Shown here in pieces: positions 18,410 to 28,095 of a DNA stretch of 64,000 nucleotides. The translations under genes were made by a program, and so were the position numbers. Location of the stretch: contig JANQRI010000019.1 in assembly GCA_028284675.1 (NCBI GenBank), forward strand, positions 1 through 64,000, given 5' to 3'. Each line of letters begins with the position of its first letter. The first letter of the stretch is position 1. The stretch is from Gammaproteobacteria bacterium. Its GTDB lineage: Bacteria; Pseudomonadota; Gammaproteobacteria; HTCC5015. The notes beneath the pieces were generated by a model. It was not told the origin of the DNA and ran no database searches. It saw nothing but the letters and a program-made list of their open reading frames with translations.

Positions 18410-19261
18410 ATGAAAGTTTCAGTCATTATTCCAAGCTTTAATCGTGTGGCATTGTTGAGCCGGGCACTGAATTCAGTGCTCACCCAATCGGATGCACCGG
18501 ATGAAGTGATTGTAATCGATGACGGTTCTACCGATCGCAGCCGGTTACTGGTCGAGCGGGATTACCCGCAGGTCCGGTACGTGCGGCAGGTGCATACCGG
18601 TGTGAGTGCAGCGCGTAATCATGGTATTCGGTTGGCACGAAATAATTGGGTTGCATTTCTTGATTCGGATGATGAATGGCATGCAGATAAGCTCGCGTTG
18701 CAGTGTGAAGCATTAAAACAGCAACCGGATTATCGTGTATGCCATACCGATGAGATTTGGATACGCAACGGTCGTCGTGTGAATCCGATGCACAAACACA
18801 GCAAACAGGGTGGCTGGATTTTCCAGCAGTGCCTGCCACTATGCGCAATGTCACCGTCGTCGATTTTAATACACAAAGAAGTGTTTGCTGCTGTTGGTTA
18901 TTTCGATGAGGCATTGCCGGCCTGTGAAGATTATGATCTTTGGTTGCGAATTACCGCGAAATACCCGGTTTTATACCTTTCAGAAAAATTGTTGAATAAG
19001 TACGGTGGTCATGCTGATCAGTTATCCAAACAGCATTGGGGTATGGACCGTTTTCGGGTGATTGCACTGGAGAAAATAATCAACTCCGGGGGGCTGGACC
19101 CGGAAAATGAACGGGCAGCGTTGGATATGCTGAATCGTAAAATCGAAATCCTGTTAAACGGTGCAAAAAAACATAATAACCGGGAAATACTAAACTGTTA
19201 CCCAATGAAACAGAGTCATTATAGGCGCCGACTTGAGCTGTTTATGAACACGGAGTCATGA
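18410..19261 (+). CDS. Family 2 glycosyltransferase
   Basis: 283 aa from the ATG at 18410 (MKVSVIIPSFNR). A TTG at 18395 would overlap the rhomboid gene but adds only five residues. GT2 GT-A fold signatures are present: VIIPSFNR, VIDDGSTDRS and the metal-binding DSDDEW (DxD-type). The acceptor region ends in ACEDYDLWLRI (ED motif with the catalytic Asp). There are no membrane helices. It transfers a sugar from a nucleotide sugar to an unknown acceptor. It overlaps the next gene by 4 bases (ATGA). Confidence 0.9.
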   Translation: MKVSVIIPSFNRVALLSRALNSVLTQSDAPDEVIVIDDGSTDRSRLLVERDYPQVRYVRQVHTGVSAARNHGIRLARNNWVAFLDSDDEWHADKLALQCEALKQQPDYRVCHTDEIWIRNGRRVNPMHKHSKQGGWIFQQCLPLCAMSPSSILIHKEVFAAVGYFDEALPACEDYDLWLRITAKYPVLYLSEKLLNKYGGHADQLSKQHWGMDRFRVIALEKIINSGGLDPENERAALDMLNRKIEILLNGAKKHNNREILNCYPMKQSHYRRRLELFMNTES

Positions 19262-20091
19262 GCTTGTATTTTGTTACCGCACTTAAAGCGGAAGCTGCTG
19301 CATTGATCGATCATTATCGGTTAAAAGCACGCACCCCTAAGGGGTTGTTTCCGGTTTATGAAAGCAATACAGAAGCGCATGCATGTGCATTGGTAGTCTC
19401 AGGTATCGGCAAACCGGCAGCTGCAGCGGCGACTGCGTATTTGCACAGTTTGATGGGCGAGCCCCGTGATGCAGTATGGGTCAATGTCGGTATTGCCGGG
19501 CATCATACACGCGAAGTTGGTGAGCTTGTAATTGCAAATAAGGTCACCGATGCGGCTACACAGCGTTCCTGGTATCCGCCACAAGTGCTTAAACATACAT
19601 TGAGCACGGAGGCGTTAATCACGGTGGACCGTCCGGAGACCGATTATCCAAAACCGGTCATGTACGATATGGAGGCTGCGGGCTTTTACTCAATTGCGAG
19701 TAAGTGTAGCAGCATGGAGTTTGTGCAGAGTTGTAAAATTATTTCTGATAACCAACAGTCTCCCGCGGATGATATTAACCGTGATTATGTAAAACGTCTG
19801 CTTGAAAATAATATCAATATACTGGCTGATTTTGTTAAACGGTTAGAACAATATGCGACAGAGTGGCGCAGGATCAATGCTATGCCTGAAGCGTATGATC
19901 ATTTTGTGCAGCAGTGGCATTTTACTGTGACACAGCAGAATATATTAAAAACCCAATTGCGGCGTTGGCAGGTTTTGCTGCCGGATCAGGTTTGCGATAT
20001 TAGTGCTTATAAAAGCTGTCGTAATGCATCAGAAGTATTAAGTTCGCTTGGTGATATGCTGGATAAGCGGCCGGTTAAGTTTGGTATGTGA
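19258..20091 (+). CDS. Nucleoside phosphorylase-like protein
   Basis: 277 aa. Residues 1-200 follow the PNP/MTAN fold: the FVTALKAEAAALI opening, the VVSGIGKPAAAAATAYL motif, NVGIAGH and the ribose-binding YDMEAAGFYS. Residues after about 200 are a helical extension not found in ordinary PNP/MTAN enzymes. Enzymes of this fold cleave the N-glycosidic bond of nucleosides or related compounds. It overlaps the GT2 gene by 4 bases and the downstream radical SAM gene by 1 (TGATG), so the two enzymes are probably coupled. The substrate could be a modified nucleoside. Confidence 0.8.
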   Translation: MSLYFVTALKAEAAALIDHYRLKARTPKGLFPVYESNTEAHACALVVSGIGKPAAAAATAYLHSLMGEPRDAVWVNVGIAGHHTREVGELVIANKVTDAATQRSWYPPQVLKHTLSTEALITVDRPETDYPKPVMYDMEAAGFYSIASKCSSMEFVQSCKIISDNQQSPADDINRDYVKRLLENNINILADFVKRLEQYATEWRRINAMPEAYDHFVQQWHFTVTQQNILKTQLRRWQVLLPDQVCDISAYKSCRNASEVLSSLGDMLDKRPVKFGM

Positions 20092-21086
20092 TGTCTGATT
20101 CAATCTATATTGAGCACGCAATACAAAATCATCCGCGTGTATTGGATCTAACCACACGTTACCCCAATGCGCGCCGTATTTTTTGTGAGCGTTATAATGA
20201 GGTATTTAATCCCGCAGCACAAAACTTTCGTCTGCAAAAAAATAATCCGGCACTGATATTAGCTCAAAAGCAAAGCGGTTTTGTATTGCCGGTGCCTGAA
20301 GGTTATGGTGTTGGTGGTGAACATAATTTTTATTTTTCACATATGCTGAACTGTGTGTATGACTGCCGATATTGTTTTCTGCAGGGCATGTACCGTTCAG
20401 CCAACTATGTGCTGTTTGTCAACTATGAAGATTTTGAATGTGAGATCGATAAAACGATCGGTGCGGCAGGTGACGCAGAGTGCTGGTTTTTCTCCGGTTA
20501 TGATTGTGACAGCCTTGCATTGGAGGGGTTATCCGGATTTGTAACACATTTTCTCAAATTCTTTGCCGAACGTCCTCGTGCTTATCTGGAACTTAGAACT
20601 AAAAGCACGCAGATCAACAGCCTGCGATCGCATGAAGCATTATCGAATGTCGTGGTCGCCTATAGTTTTACACCGCAGGCTATTTCTTCTGCGTTGGAGC
20701 ATAAAGTTCCATCAGTCGAAAAACGAATTGCAGTATTGCAGGAATTGCAGCAGCTGGGTTGGCCGGTTGCGTTGCGTTTTGATCCGCTGATTTATTGCGA
20801 AAACTATCAGTTTTATTACAAAGAGCTGTTCGCACAGGTATTTGCGGTGCTGGACAGTCAAAAAATACACTCCGTTAGCCTGGGCCCGTTTCGTCTGCCA
20901 AAATCTTTCTACAATAATATTTCGCGCTTATATCCTGATGAGGCATTGTTCGCCGGTCCGTTGGCATTGAATAAAGGGATGGTGAGTTACCCTGAAGAGT
21001 TTGAGCAGGAAATGCTGACATTTTGTGAAAAAGAAATTTTGGAGCATGTTCCGGCTGAAATATTTTTTCCGTGTGTTGCAGTTTAA
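20091..21086 (+). CDS. Spore photoproduct lyase family radical SAM protein
   Basis: 331 aa from the ATG at 20091 (a GTG at 20088 is one codon earlier). The iron-sulfur motif is CVYDCRYC, a Cys-x3-Cys-x2-Cys, followed by FLQGMY as in SplB relatives. It also has the WFFSGYDCDSLALEGL and LRTKS segments of the family. True SPL repairs spore photoproduct in Bacillus and relatives. The rest of this window is gammaproteobacterial and contains no sporulation gene, so another substrate or DNA lesion is likely. It is the last gene of the rhomboid-GT2-PNP-SPL run. Confidence 0.85.
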   Translation: MSDSIYIEHAIQNHPRVLDLTTRYPNARRIFCERYNEVFNPAAQNFRLQKNNPALILAQKQSGFVLPVPEGYGVGGEHNFYFSHMLNCVYDCRYCFLQGMYRSANYVLFVNYEDFECEIDKTIGAAGDAECWFFSGYDCDSLALEGLSGFVTHFLKFFAERPRAYLELRTKSTQINSLRSHEALSNVVVAYSFTPQAISSALEHKVPSVEKRIAVLQELQQLGWPVALRFDPLIYCENYQFYYKELFAQVFAVLDSQKIHSVSLGPFRLPKSFYNNISRLYPDEALFAGPLALNKGMVSYPEEFEQEMLTFCEKEILEHVPAEIFFPCVAV

Positions 21087-21184
21087 CTATAACTTTCGTT
21101 AGTGCGCTATAACGAATGCTCAATACCGGGTAATTGAGATATTGGGCATAGTCTGTTTATTTGGCAGGTTTGGCTAAGCAGGCA

Positions 21185-24100
21185 ATGGCGATACAGGGGA
21201 TCAATAATATCCAGGCAAACAGTGGACCATCCGGTATCCCGGATGATACCGGTGTGCAGGCCAAGCGTTTATTCCAGGATCAATTTTCAAAACATCAGCT
21301 GCTGGCACAGGTGGTCGCACCGCCGGTCAGTGCACCGGTGACACCGGGTGGGGTAACGCCATTACAGCCGGTGCCGGTATTGCCAGACACCGGTTCCCCA
21401 TTACAACCCTTCGGATCGAAGCCCACTGATTATGGTTTGACGCCGTATCAGGGTCCTGTGATCCGGATACCCACCCTGCCTGAACAGGGTCAGGGCAATG
21501 TGCAGGGGGCAGCTACACCGCAATTGAAAGGCCTGCTTAAGCAATTACCCAACAGCCTGCAGTCCGCGAAAACCGATATCGCAGCCTGGAATACAATGCT
21601 TGGGGAGATTGCATCCACGTTGCGGTTGGAGCACTTAAGCCCGGTAAAACAACTGCAACTGAATCAACAGGCTGATCGTCAGGGCGGTTTGAATGCCCGT
21701 TACGCGATCGGTTTACAAACCCGGATTGACGGGCCGGTGCTGGCGTTGACCGGTGAGTTGCAGGAGTTGGTTGCGTTTTTCTCCGTCAAAACCAACGCCG
21801 ATCGCCTGGCGGGTATGCATACAAACACCGATGGTTTAAGCCTGGCAGGATTAAAGCAACGTTATGAACGCGCGGTTGCTGAACAGATGAAAATCACCGC
21901 ATTAAATTACACCCGGCAGATATTAAAAACCCTGCAAGCCACTGCAACAGCTAATAGTAAAAGTTTTGCTGAACTGTATCCGGGTTTAAGCCTAAGCACG
22001 GTTGTTGATCGTTCAACAGCATTAAAAGACGGCTTTACAGTAAACAGGCAATCCAATCAAAACGGCGCGGGCCTGGATCAGCCGTATGTGTTTGGGTTTC
22101 AATACCCGGTGATCTTCAGCAATGGCAACACACAGAATGTGCCGGTGAATCTAATAGGCAAATTACAGGAACTGGGACCGTTTATTGCACAGGGCGGTTA
22201 CAGTTGGTTGCTGGCTAACGGTTTGAAAGCTGATCAGCGCAGCGGTCTGACACCGGAAGGCCTGATAAAAAAATACCAGGCGGCAAATACCTTCGATCCA
22301 AATCAGCGGGATGCATATCAGGTCGGCGGCACGGTTGGACAGGAGCTGTCAACGGCAGTGACATTGCCGAGTGCAGAGGACAATAAAGAATCAACAGTTC
22401 AAACGACTTTGCCGTATGGCAGTGAGAAAGACCGGGTGGTTAGTGTTAAACCTGATAACAGTAATGACAAACAAAATACCAGTGTGATCGGTCTGCAACC
22501 AAAGCAGGCTGTGCAGCCGGTGAGTCCGCTGGAAAACAACGATAACACCGGGCCTATAAAAGCCAGTGATAATGCAGGTGTACCGCAAAGCGATCAACGC
22601 AACCCGGTTCAGGAAGCTGGGAAAACAGAAGATGTTGAAAGCAGCGCCAGCTCTGTTGAGCAGGCACAAGTTGACAGAATCAAACAGCTGATCATGGGCA
22701 GTGTGTTGGATCATGTTGTTTTTGTGCATGTGGGTAATTCTAAACCCGCATTATCTTCCGGGATGCTTGATATTTTATTGTATGCATCTGATCTGGAGAA
22801 TAAGCTGATATTTACCGGTACATCGGCCAACGCGAAAGTGCGTAGGCTTTCAGGGGAGGAAAAACGGGGGATTATGCAAGAGGCCCTTGAGCTGATATCC
22901 GATAGGTCCGGAGCTTCTATAAATTTAGACCCTGAATGGCAACAGGGAATTGTGCCGACCCATTTTAATATTACTGAACGAGCCTTAAGTGAACTGGAGG
23001 ATCGTATTGACTCTTTATCCTCTCCTCTTGCTACAACAGAAATTTTTAATGCTGAAAGAGAGCTTTTGTATGAAACGTTTAAGGGGCAAAACAATGTCAT
23101 TAATATATTTAATATTGTGCAGCTTAAATTGATGTTTGATTTTTATAACCCGTTTGCGTTGCAAGATCCCGACTCTGAATTTCAGCAACAAAGGCAGGCA
23201 TTAAACGATTTTATTGAGAACAGCCCATACCGGGATTCTTATCACAGTATGTATCAAACTTTTAAATCGATTGTCGTAAAAGCCAATGATTTATTGTTGA
23301 ATAGCCCCAAAATAGGTTTTCATGAAAAAACCGATAATCTTAGAAATTTTTACAATGCGCATATTGGATTACTCATATTGGGTGATGAGGAAACCAATAA
23401 TGCCGGGATATGGGCGGATAACACAGTCCCGGCTTCCAAAGCAATAAGCCTTGCTGATTATCCTGATTATTTTCAGCTCGATGAAGTGCAAGAGCGGGCG
23501 TTGCAACAGATCAGGGCAAACTTTTCCGATGGGAATGCGGATCAGGATATCAGGGATCTACTGTTGGAGGATCCAAAGTTAATTGCGGCGGTTCAGGCCG
23601 GCAGGGAAACCGAGCATAACCCGCTGCGTCTTTTAAATGGTTTTGCAGAGCATATCGTTAATCATGGTTTGTTAAGCCAGTATGAGAGCAAAAATAGTAT
23701 CAGCAGTGAATATAGAACTATGGGATCTACATACAGTCAGTCTGAAACTCTCCAACGTATTTTAACTGATCAGAAAGTGTTACTCGATGCGGTTTTGAAT
23801 TTTCTGTTGGCTGGGCTCGAAAATCAACCGGTAGAGCATGTTGCACTGCCCAAACAGATACAAAATATTTCCAGGTATTTTCAGCAACTGGCCGCACGGT
23901 TTGGTGATTCCGATCAGCAGGCGGAAGTTGTTGAACTGAGTTATCCGGAGAAAAAGCTGGCCAATTTGTATGTGTATAAAATACTAGCGGAAAAATATCA
24001 GCAACTGGTTACAGAAATTGTTGGGTCAATAAAAGAAAACCCTAATGATAAAATACTTAAACATGCCAAAATGCTGGAAAAGTATTTTGAAAGATTAAAA

Positions 24101-24229
24101 GAAGCTGTGGATTCCAGGTTTAAAGATGAGTATAAAGTTACGGATAATAATGACATCTATTTGCAGATAAAATCTTTATTGGATCCGGTGATTGAACAGC
24201 TGATTAAAAACAAATCCATCCCTGAATAA
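21185..24229 (+). CDS. Large unrecognised protein (~1014 aa) with an internal duplication
   Basis: The start is uncertain: ATG at 21185 (MAIQGINNIQANSG) or TTG at 21161. There is no signal peptide. Numbering from the TTG, residues 50-110 are Pro-rich. Two related blocks follow at about 180-240 and 308-377, each running from a beta hairpin through L[TI]GxLQEL to L[ST]xxGLxxxYxxA. Residues 385-500 are disordered and polar. The last 500 residues are mainly helical, charged and heptad-like. No known catalytic motif. It has no obvious operon partner, although the eIF2B-like and mini flagellar genes face it. It could be a secreted or surface structural protein, but nothing proves this. Confidence 0.6.
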   Translation: MAIQGINNIQANSGPSGIPDDTGVQAKRLFQDQFSKHQLLAQVVAPPVSAPVTPGGVTPLQPVPVLPDTGSPLQPFGSKPTDYGLTPYQGPVIRIPTLPEQGQGNVQGAATPQLKGLLKQLPNSLQSAKTDIAAWNTMLGEIASTLRLEHLSPVKQLQLNQQADRQGGLNARYAIGLQTRIDGPVLALTGELQELVAFFSVKTNADRLAGMHTNTDGLSLAGLKQRYERAVAEQMKITALNYTRQILKTLQATATANSKSFAELYPGLSLSTVVDRSTALKDGFTVNRQSNQNGAGLDQPYVFGFQYPVIFSNGNTQNVPVNLIGKLQELGPFIAQGGYSWLLANGLKADQRSGLTPEGLIKKYQAANTFDPNQRDAYQVGGTVGQELSTAVTLPSAEDNKESTVQTTLPYGSEKDRVVSVKPDNSNDKQNTSVIGLQPKQAVQPVSPLENNDNTGPIKASDNAGVPQSDQRNPVQEAGKTEDVESSASSVEQAQVDRIKQLIMGSVLDHVVFVHVGNSKPALSSGMLDILLYASDLENKLIFTGTSANAKVRRLSGEEKRGIMQEALELISDRSGASINLDPEWQQGIVPTHFNITERALSELEDRIDSLSSPLATTEIFNAERELLYETFKGQNNVINIFNIVQLKLMFDFYNPFALQDPDSEFQQQRQALNDFIENSPYRDSYHSMYQTFKSIVVKANDLLLNSPKIGFHEKTDNLRNFYNAHIGLLILGDEETNNAGIWADNTVPASKAISLADYPDYFQLDEVQERALQQIRANFSDGNADQDIRDLLLEDPKLIAAVQAGRETEHNPLRLLNGFAEHIVNHGLLSQYESKNSISSEYRTMGSTYSQSETLQRILTDQKVLLDAVLNFLLAGLENQPVEHVALPKQIQNISRYFQQLAARFGDSDQQAEVVELSYPEKKLANLYVYKILAEKYQQLVTEIVGSIKENPNDKILKHAKMLEKYFERLKEAVDSRFKDEYKVTDNNDIYLQIKSLLDPVIEQLIKNKSIPE

Positions 24230-24258
24230 TCTATTTTGAGTTTGTAAGAGTGATCCAT

Positions 24259-25149
24259 TCAAAGATCTGTTGTATCACCGCTGCTTTCAACAATCCACTC
24301 GGTAATCAGTTCGGTCGGTGTGATATCGAAATAGATATTGGCCGGCTCCAGTGTATCGTAATTCGGTGGTTGCAGCTCGGCGGTGTCGACCGCTTCGAGT
24401 TCGATATTCTCCCGGGTTTGCTCGCTTTGTTTGAATGTTTCCGCGCAAACATAAAAGGGTATGCCGGTTTGTCTGGCTGCAAGCGCCAGCAACAGCGTAC
24501 CGGCTTTATTGACGATTGAGCCATCGGCCAGCACGGTGTCTGCGCCAACCAGCGCGAAGTCGGCCTGTGTGGTAAACAGCCCTAGTTGTGCGTCGGTAAT
24601 ATAATGTGTTGGAATTTCCAGCTCGGCCAGTTTTTCCGCAAGCAGCTTGCCTTCATAACCGGGCCGGGATTCGGTAATAATTGCTTTGATCCTGTGTTCT
24701 CGCAGCAGTTCGAAGGATCTGATCACCGTGGAGCTCAGACTGTGGGTGATAATCGTGCTTTCCGGGGCAATCATGTTGACGACTTTTTCGGCGATACGGT
24801 CGACTGCTTCCCGGGATTGTTTGATCACCGCATGAGCGTGGTCGGCTGCAAACAGTCGTAGCTGCTCCATATTATCGTCTGCATCGATTTTTGTCAGGCT
24901 ATCGGTCCAAACGGACAGCAGATTTTTTAACGGCGCCATACTGGGTCTGGCATTTTGCAGTTGCCCGGCGAATGCCGACAATTCACGGACCAACTCCTCA
25001 CGGTCGGTGGCTTTGCAGATCATGCTGTAATCGGCCAGACATTGTAATGCACGCCGGGTCAGCTCGGCGGCGCCATGCTGGCGGTTCTCGATGATATCCT
25101 GCAGGCGGTCCTGCTTAAACGCTTCAGCGTCCATCGGAGTCAATGTCAT
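24259..25149 (-). CDS. eIF2B alpha/beta/delta-like (sugar-phosphate isomerase family) protein
   Basis: 296 aa. The C-terminal two thirds carries the family fold: ITHSLSSTVIRSFELL, ITESRPGYEGKLLAEKL, ALVGADTVLADGSIVNKAGT (the catalytic Asp region of MtnA and ribose-1,5-bisphosphate isomerase) and PPNYDTLEP near the end. The N-terminal third is helical. Bacterial members are usually methylthioribose-1-phosphate isomerase (MtnA). This one is shorter and closer in outline to archaeal ribose-1,5-bisphosphate isomerase or eIF2B subunits, so the substrate is open. It lies 12 bases after the mini flagellar-like gene. Confidence 0.8.
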   Translation of the reverse strand: MTLTPMDAEAFKQDRLQDIIENRQHGAAELTRRALQCLADYSMICKATDREELVRELSAFAGQLQNARPSMAPLKNLLSVWTDSLTKIDADDNMEQLRLFAADHAHAVIKQSREAVDRIAEKVVNMIAPESTIITHSLSSTVIRSFELLREHRIKAIITESRPGYEGKLLAEKLAELEIPTHYITDAQLGLFTTQADFALVGADTVLADGSIVNKAGTLLLALAARQTGIPFYVCAETFKQSEQTRENIELEAVDTAELQPPNYDTLEPANIYFDITPTELITEWIVESSGDTTDL

Positions 25150-25161
25150 GGCGTTTTGAAT

Positions 25162-25395
25162 CTATGCGAAGGTGTCGATAATGGTGCCCAGTGTATCAAG
25201 ATAGGCTTTGGCGGCTTTTGTGTTTGCCTGAACAGCGGTTTTATCGGTTTTCAGGTCGACCAGATTACGGGCCAGGTCCGCGTCTTTGGTTTCCGGCTTA
25301 TTCGAGGAGGCAATTTCCTGCGCCGTTTGCTGTAAACCGCGCAGGCCCTGTTTGATGCCTGTCAGACTGGCTTGTGGAGCTGGTTTGATTTCCAT
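25162..25395 (-). CDS. Small protein resembling the flagellar rod/hook C-terminal domain
   Basis: 77 aa. The N-terminal helix (SLTGIKQGLRGLQQTAQEIA) and the C-terminal helix (DLARNLVDLKTDKTAVQANT, then LGTIIDTFA) mimic the two ends of FlgC/FlgG-type axial proteins. Those ends pair as a coiled coil; here nothing lies between them. Stand-alone proteins of this kind occur in proteobacteria outside flagellar operons. No other flagellar gene is in the window. It is probably co-transcribed with the eIF2B-like gene. Confidence 0.6.
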   Translation of the reverse strand: MEIKPAPQASLTGIKQGLRGLQQTAQEIASSNKPETKDADLARNLVDLKTDKTAVQANTKAAKAYLDTLGTIIDTFA

Positions 25396-25467
25396 AAAGC
25401 ACGCTCTTCCGATATATCTGTAAGCAATATGTCGGCAGCTGGTCTGTATGCTTAAACCCGGCGATCT

Positions 25468-26358
25468 TTATTTGGATTTGGTTTTATTCTGATTGGCAAG
25501 CAATTTAAGCTGTAATGCGAGCAAGCGGTCCTGTAACACAGGCTGTGTGGCATAGGCGTCCAGATGCCCTTCGGTTGCGCTATCGAGTTTTTCCAGGCGT
25601 TCGCTGAACGGCGGATGTGTACTTAACAACAATGCCATCGTCGGTGAGTCGGCTTTGATACTGTCCAGCGTGGTCAGCACATCGAACAATGCATATGGGT
25701 CATAGCCGGCTCTGGCGGCGTAAACCACGCCTATCCGGTCGGCGTCGTATTCGTATTTGCGGTCCAGGCCGCGGGCATACAGCTGTGTGCCGGCATTAAT
25801 CAGCTTGCCGAGTTTTTTCCGGTCACTTCTGCTTTTGTCTTTTGCCGAAGCCTGTAATGCATCGCCGAGCAGATCCATTCGTGCGCTTTTTTTCAATGCA
25901 TTCAGGTGATGCTTTTCGTTCACATGGGCAATCTCATGACCGAGGACTCCGGCCAGCTCGGCCTCGCTGTTTAAGGTTGCAAACAGCCCGTGCGTCAGGA
26001 TGATATAACCGCCCGGTGCGGCAAATGCGTTTACATTGTCGGATTTGATCACGCCAAAGCGCCAGGGCAGGTCGGGTCTTTCGGATTGTTGCGCAACCCA
26101 CATGCCGACGCGGTTTACATAGCGTTGTAACTCAGGGTCATCGACCAGTGGTGCGGCGCCAAGCAGGTTGGAGGTGATCAGCCCGCCGATTTCAACCTCT
26201 TCTTTTACGGATATTTTTCCGGTTGCGCGTTTTATCTTGGTTGCGGTCTCTTTGATTTTGCCAAAGTCGAAATTTAGCGCGGCGACCCCCGACGGTAATA
26301 ACAGTGCGAACAGCAATGTGATGCAGATCCGGGTTTGTTTGTTAATGGTGTTCAACAT
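25468..26358 (-). CDS. Periplasmic M48-family metalloprotease
   Basis: 296 aa with an N-terminal signal sequence (hydrophobic residues about 12-27, cleavage after VAA). The zinc motif HEIAH is at 141-145 and the third ligand is in EYDADRIGV. That arrangement is the M48B/BepA-like pattern. The LLSTHPPFSERLEKL motif near the C-terminus is also typical. There is no TPR domain, unlike BepA, so it is closer to LoiP/YcaL-type proteases of outer-membrane quality control. It starts 6 bases after the SH3-protein gene and is likely co-transcribed with it. Confidence 0.92.
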   Translation of the reverse strand: MLNTINKQTRICITLLFALLLPSGVAALNFDFGKIKETATKIKRATGKISVKEEVEIGGLITSNLLGAAPLVDDPELQRYVNRVGMWVAQQSERPDLPWRFGVIKSDNVNAFAAPGGYIILTHGLFATLNSEAELAGVLGHEIAHVNEKHHLNALKKSARMDLLGDALQASAKDKSRSDRKKLGKLINAGTQLYARGLDRKYEYDADRIGVVYAARAGYDPYALFDVLTTLDSIKADSPTMALLLSTHPPFSERLEKLDSATEGHLDAYATQPVLQDRLLALQLKLLANQNKTKSK

Positions 26359-26364
26359 AGCAGC

Positions 26365-26940
26365 TTATTTCTTTTTGCCGGGCTTGGGTAATTTCGCGAT
26401 CTGCCGGCTTTGCAGCCCGCCCAGTTCTGCAAATTTTTTCGCAGTTTTTTTGCTGATTGCAAAGCTATCCATTTTTTGCAGCTCTTGTGGATTGGGTTTG
26501 GCCGTCTTTAAATCTTTTTCACTGAGTCCGCGTACACCAATCGTTGCAACAACATCATCGGATCCGGTATTCGATGAACGCCGGCCGAACAGCCCGGTTG
26601 CGCGACGCGACAGATTCGTCAGGCCGGACAATACGCCGCCTTTGGATTTTTTGCGTTTGGCGGTGCTGCCGCCGGTTCCGGATTTAATGTTTGCACGCAC
26701 CTGATAGGTTCTTACCCAACCCTGTAAGCCGTCTTCCGATTTTACGTTGACCTGTTGCCAGCCGCCTTTACGGCCGGCAAGCTGAATCTGGGTGCCGGTA
26801 GGGAGTGTTGACAGGGTTTTACTGGAAAAAGACGATGTTTGTTTCAGACTCGCGGCGCGGACGATGATACCTTCTTCGGCCGGTAGAGTGTCGGGGAAAA
26901 GCAGGAGTGTTACAACGAAAATGATAAGCAGTTTGTGCAT
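26365..26940 (-). CDS. Secreted SH3-domain protein
   Basis: 191 aa from the ATG at 26940. This start follows AGGA at good spacing and gives a signal peptide (HKLLIIFVVTLLLFPDTLPA); the longer frame to 27006 would bury it. A bacterial SH3 domain covers about residues 25-85 (IIVRAASLKQT... ending GWVRTYQVR). A Lys/Ser/Gly-rich linker follows, then a conserved-looking helical tail with DVVATIGVRGLSEKDLKTA. It is adjacent to the M48 protease, suggesting a shared envelope role. Confidence 0.8.
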   Translation of the reverse strand: MHKLLIIFVVTLLLFPDTLPAEEGIIVRAASLKQTSSFSSKTLSTLPTGTQIQLAGRKGGWQQVNVKSEDGLQGWVRTYQVRANIKSGTGGSTAKRKKSKGGVLSGLTNLSRRATGLFGRRSSNTGSDDVVATIGVRGLSEKDLKTAKPNPQELQKMDSFAISKKTAKKFAELGGLQSRQIAKLPKPGKKK

Positions 26941-27023
26941 TGCGAGTCCTGTCGGTTTGGCACTTTCCTGAGCATCTATCTGATTGCCGAGTTTAGCATG
27001 CACCACGGTGATCGCAATCTTAT

Positions 27024-27983
27024 TTACTGCTCAACAGGCTTTTTCTGGCGTTCAATCACTGCGCCCAGATGTTTTTGTTTGCGCTGTTTTGCAAGCTGCA
27101 TCTGTTTGTGCCGTTCGGTTGCGCCGGCGACCTGGGCTGCGCTGCGTTTGCCGTAACAATGTGGGCAGGAGACACCAGGACGGTATTGCTCTGAGGCTTT
27201 GTCTTCAATTGAGATCGGGTGTCGGCACGCATGACACTGCTCGTAACTGCCTTCAGCCAGACCATGATCAACTGCAACGCGGTCGTCGAAAACAAAGCAC
27301 TCGCCGTTCCACAGGCTGTCTTCGGATTTTATTTTTTCGAGATATTTAAGGATGCCGCCGCGCAAATGATAGACTTCTTCAAAACCGCGACTCAGCATAT
27401 AGGCGGATGCTTTTTCACAGCGAATGCCGCCGGTGCAAAACATCGCGATTTTTTTATGTGTTCCGGGGTTCAGGTTTTTTTCGACATAGTCCGGAAATTC
27501 GCGGAAGCTGTCGGTTTGTGGGTTTTGTGCATTTTCGAAAGTACCGATATCGCACTCGTAACGATTGCGTGTATCGATCAGCAATACTTCCGGGTCGGAA
27601 ATCAGTGTGTTCCAGTCTTCCGGCTCCACATAGGTGCCGGCTTTCTCGGCGGGGCTGATGTCGGGCACGCCCATCGTGACGATTTCTTTTTTAAGTCTGA
27701 CTTTCATCCGGAGAAAAGGGATTTTATCGGTATAGGATTCTTTATGTGTCAGATCAGAAAGGCGTGGATCGGTGCGCAGTGTTGCAAGCAACGCATCGAT
27801 GGCGTCCCGGCTGCCGGCAATCGTGCCGTTGATGCCTTCCCGCGCAAGCAGAATGGTGCCTTTGACAGCGTATTGTTCGCAGTGTTTTAGCAGCTCTGGC
27901 TGTATTTCGCGATAGTCCTCGAGTTCAACAAATTTGTAGAGTGCTGCGACAACGATTTTAGAATTATCAGGGTCTTTTTCCAT
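27024..27983 (-). CDS. trhO: tRNA uridine(34) hydroxylase TrhO (rhodanese family)
   Basis: 319 aa. An N-terminal acylphosphatase-like domain ([12 protein letters not shown]) precedes a rhodanese domain with the catalytic cysteine in [16 protein letters not shown]. The C-terminal region has cysteine pairs (CHACRHPI and CPHCYGKR) that may bind zinc. The family makes 5-hydroxyuridine at the tRNA wobble position. Length and order match YceA/TrhO. It is divergent from purD. Confidence 0.95.
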   Translation of the reverse strand: MEKDPDNSKIVVAALYKFVELEDYREIQPELLKHCEQYAVKGTILLAREGINGTIAGSRDAIDALLATLRTDPRLSDLTHKESYTDKIPFLRMKVRLKKEIVTMGVPDISPAEKAGTYVEPEDWNTLISDPEVLLIDTRNRYECDIGTFENAQNPQTDSFREFPDYVEKNLNPGTHKKIAMFCTGGIRCEKASAYMLSRGFEEVYHLRGGILKYLEKIKSEDSLWNGECFVFDDRVAVDHGLAEGSYEQCHACRHPISIEDKASEQYRPGVSCPHCYGKRSAAQVAGATERHKQMQLAKQRKQKHLGAVIERQKKPVEQ

Positions 27984-28095
27984 CGCGTTAGTATACGGTG
28001 ATTTGTGATGCTTGTCCGTGGGCTTGCGTCGGGTGGAAGATTTTCTACTATGGACCGGCTACACTAGCGGCTTTTGATCTTTGCCTGGAGAGTCT

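Noticed and set aside
27219..27890. 223-aa plus-strand frame opposite trhO
   Set aside because: Shadow of a well-conserved gene; no family features.
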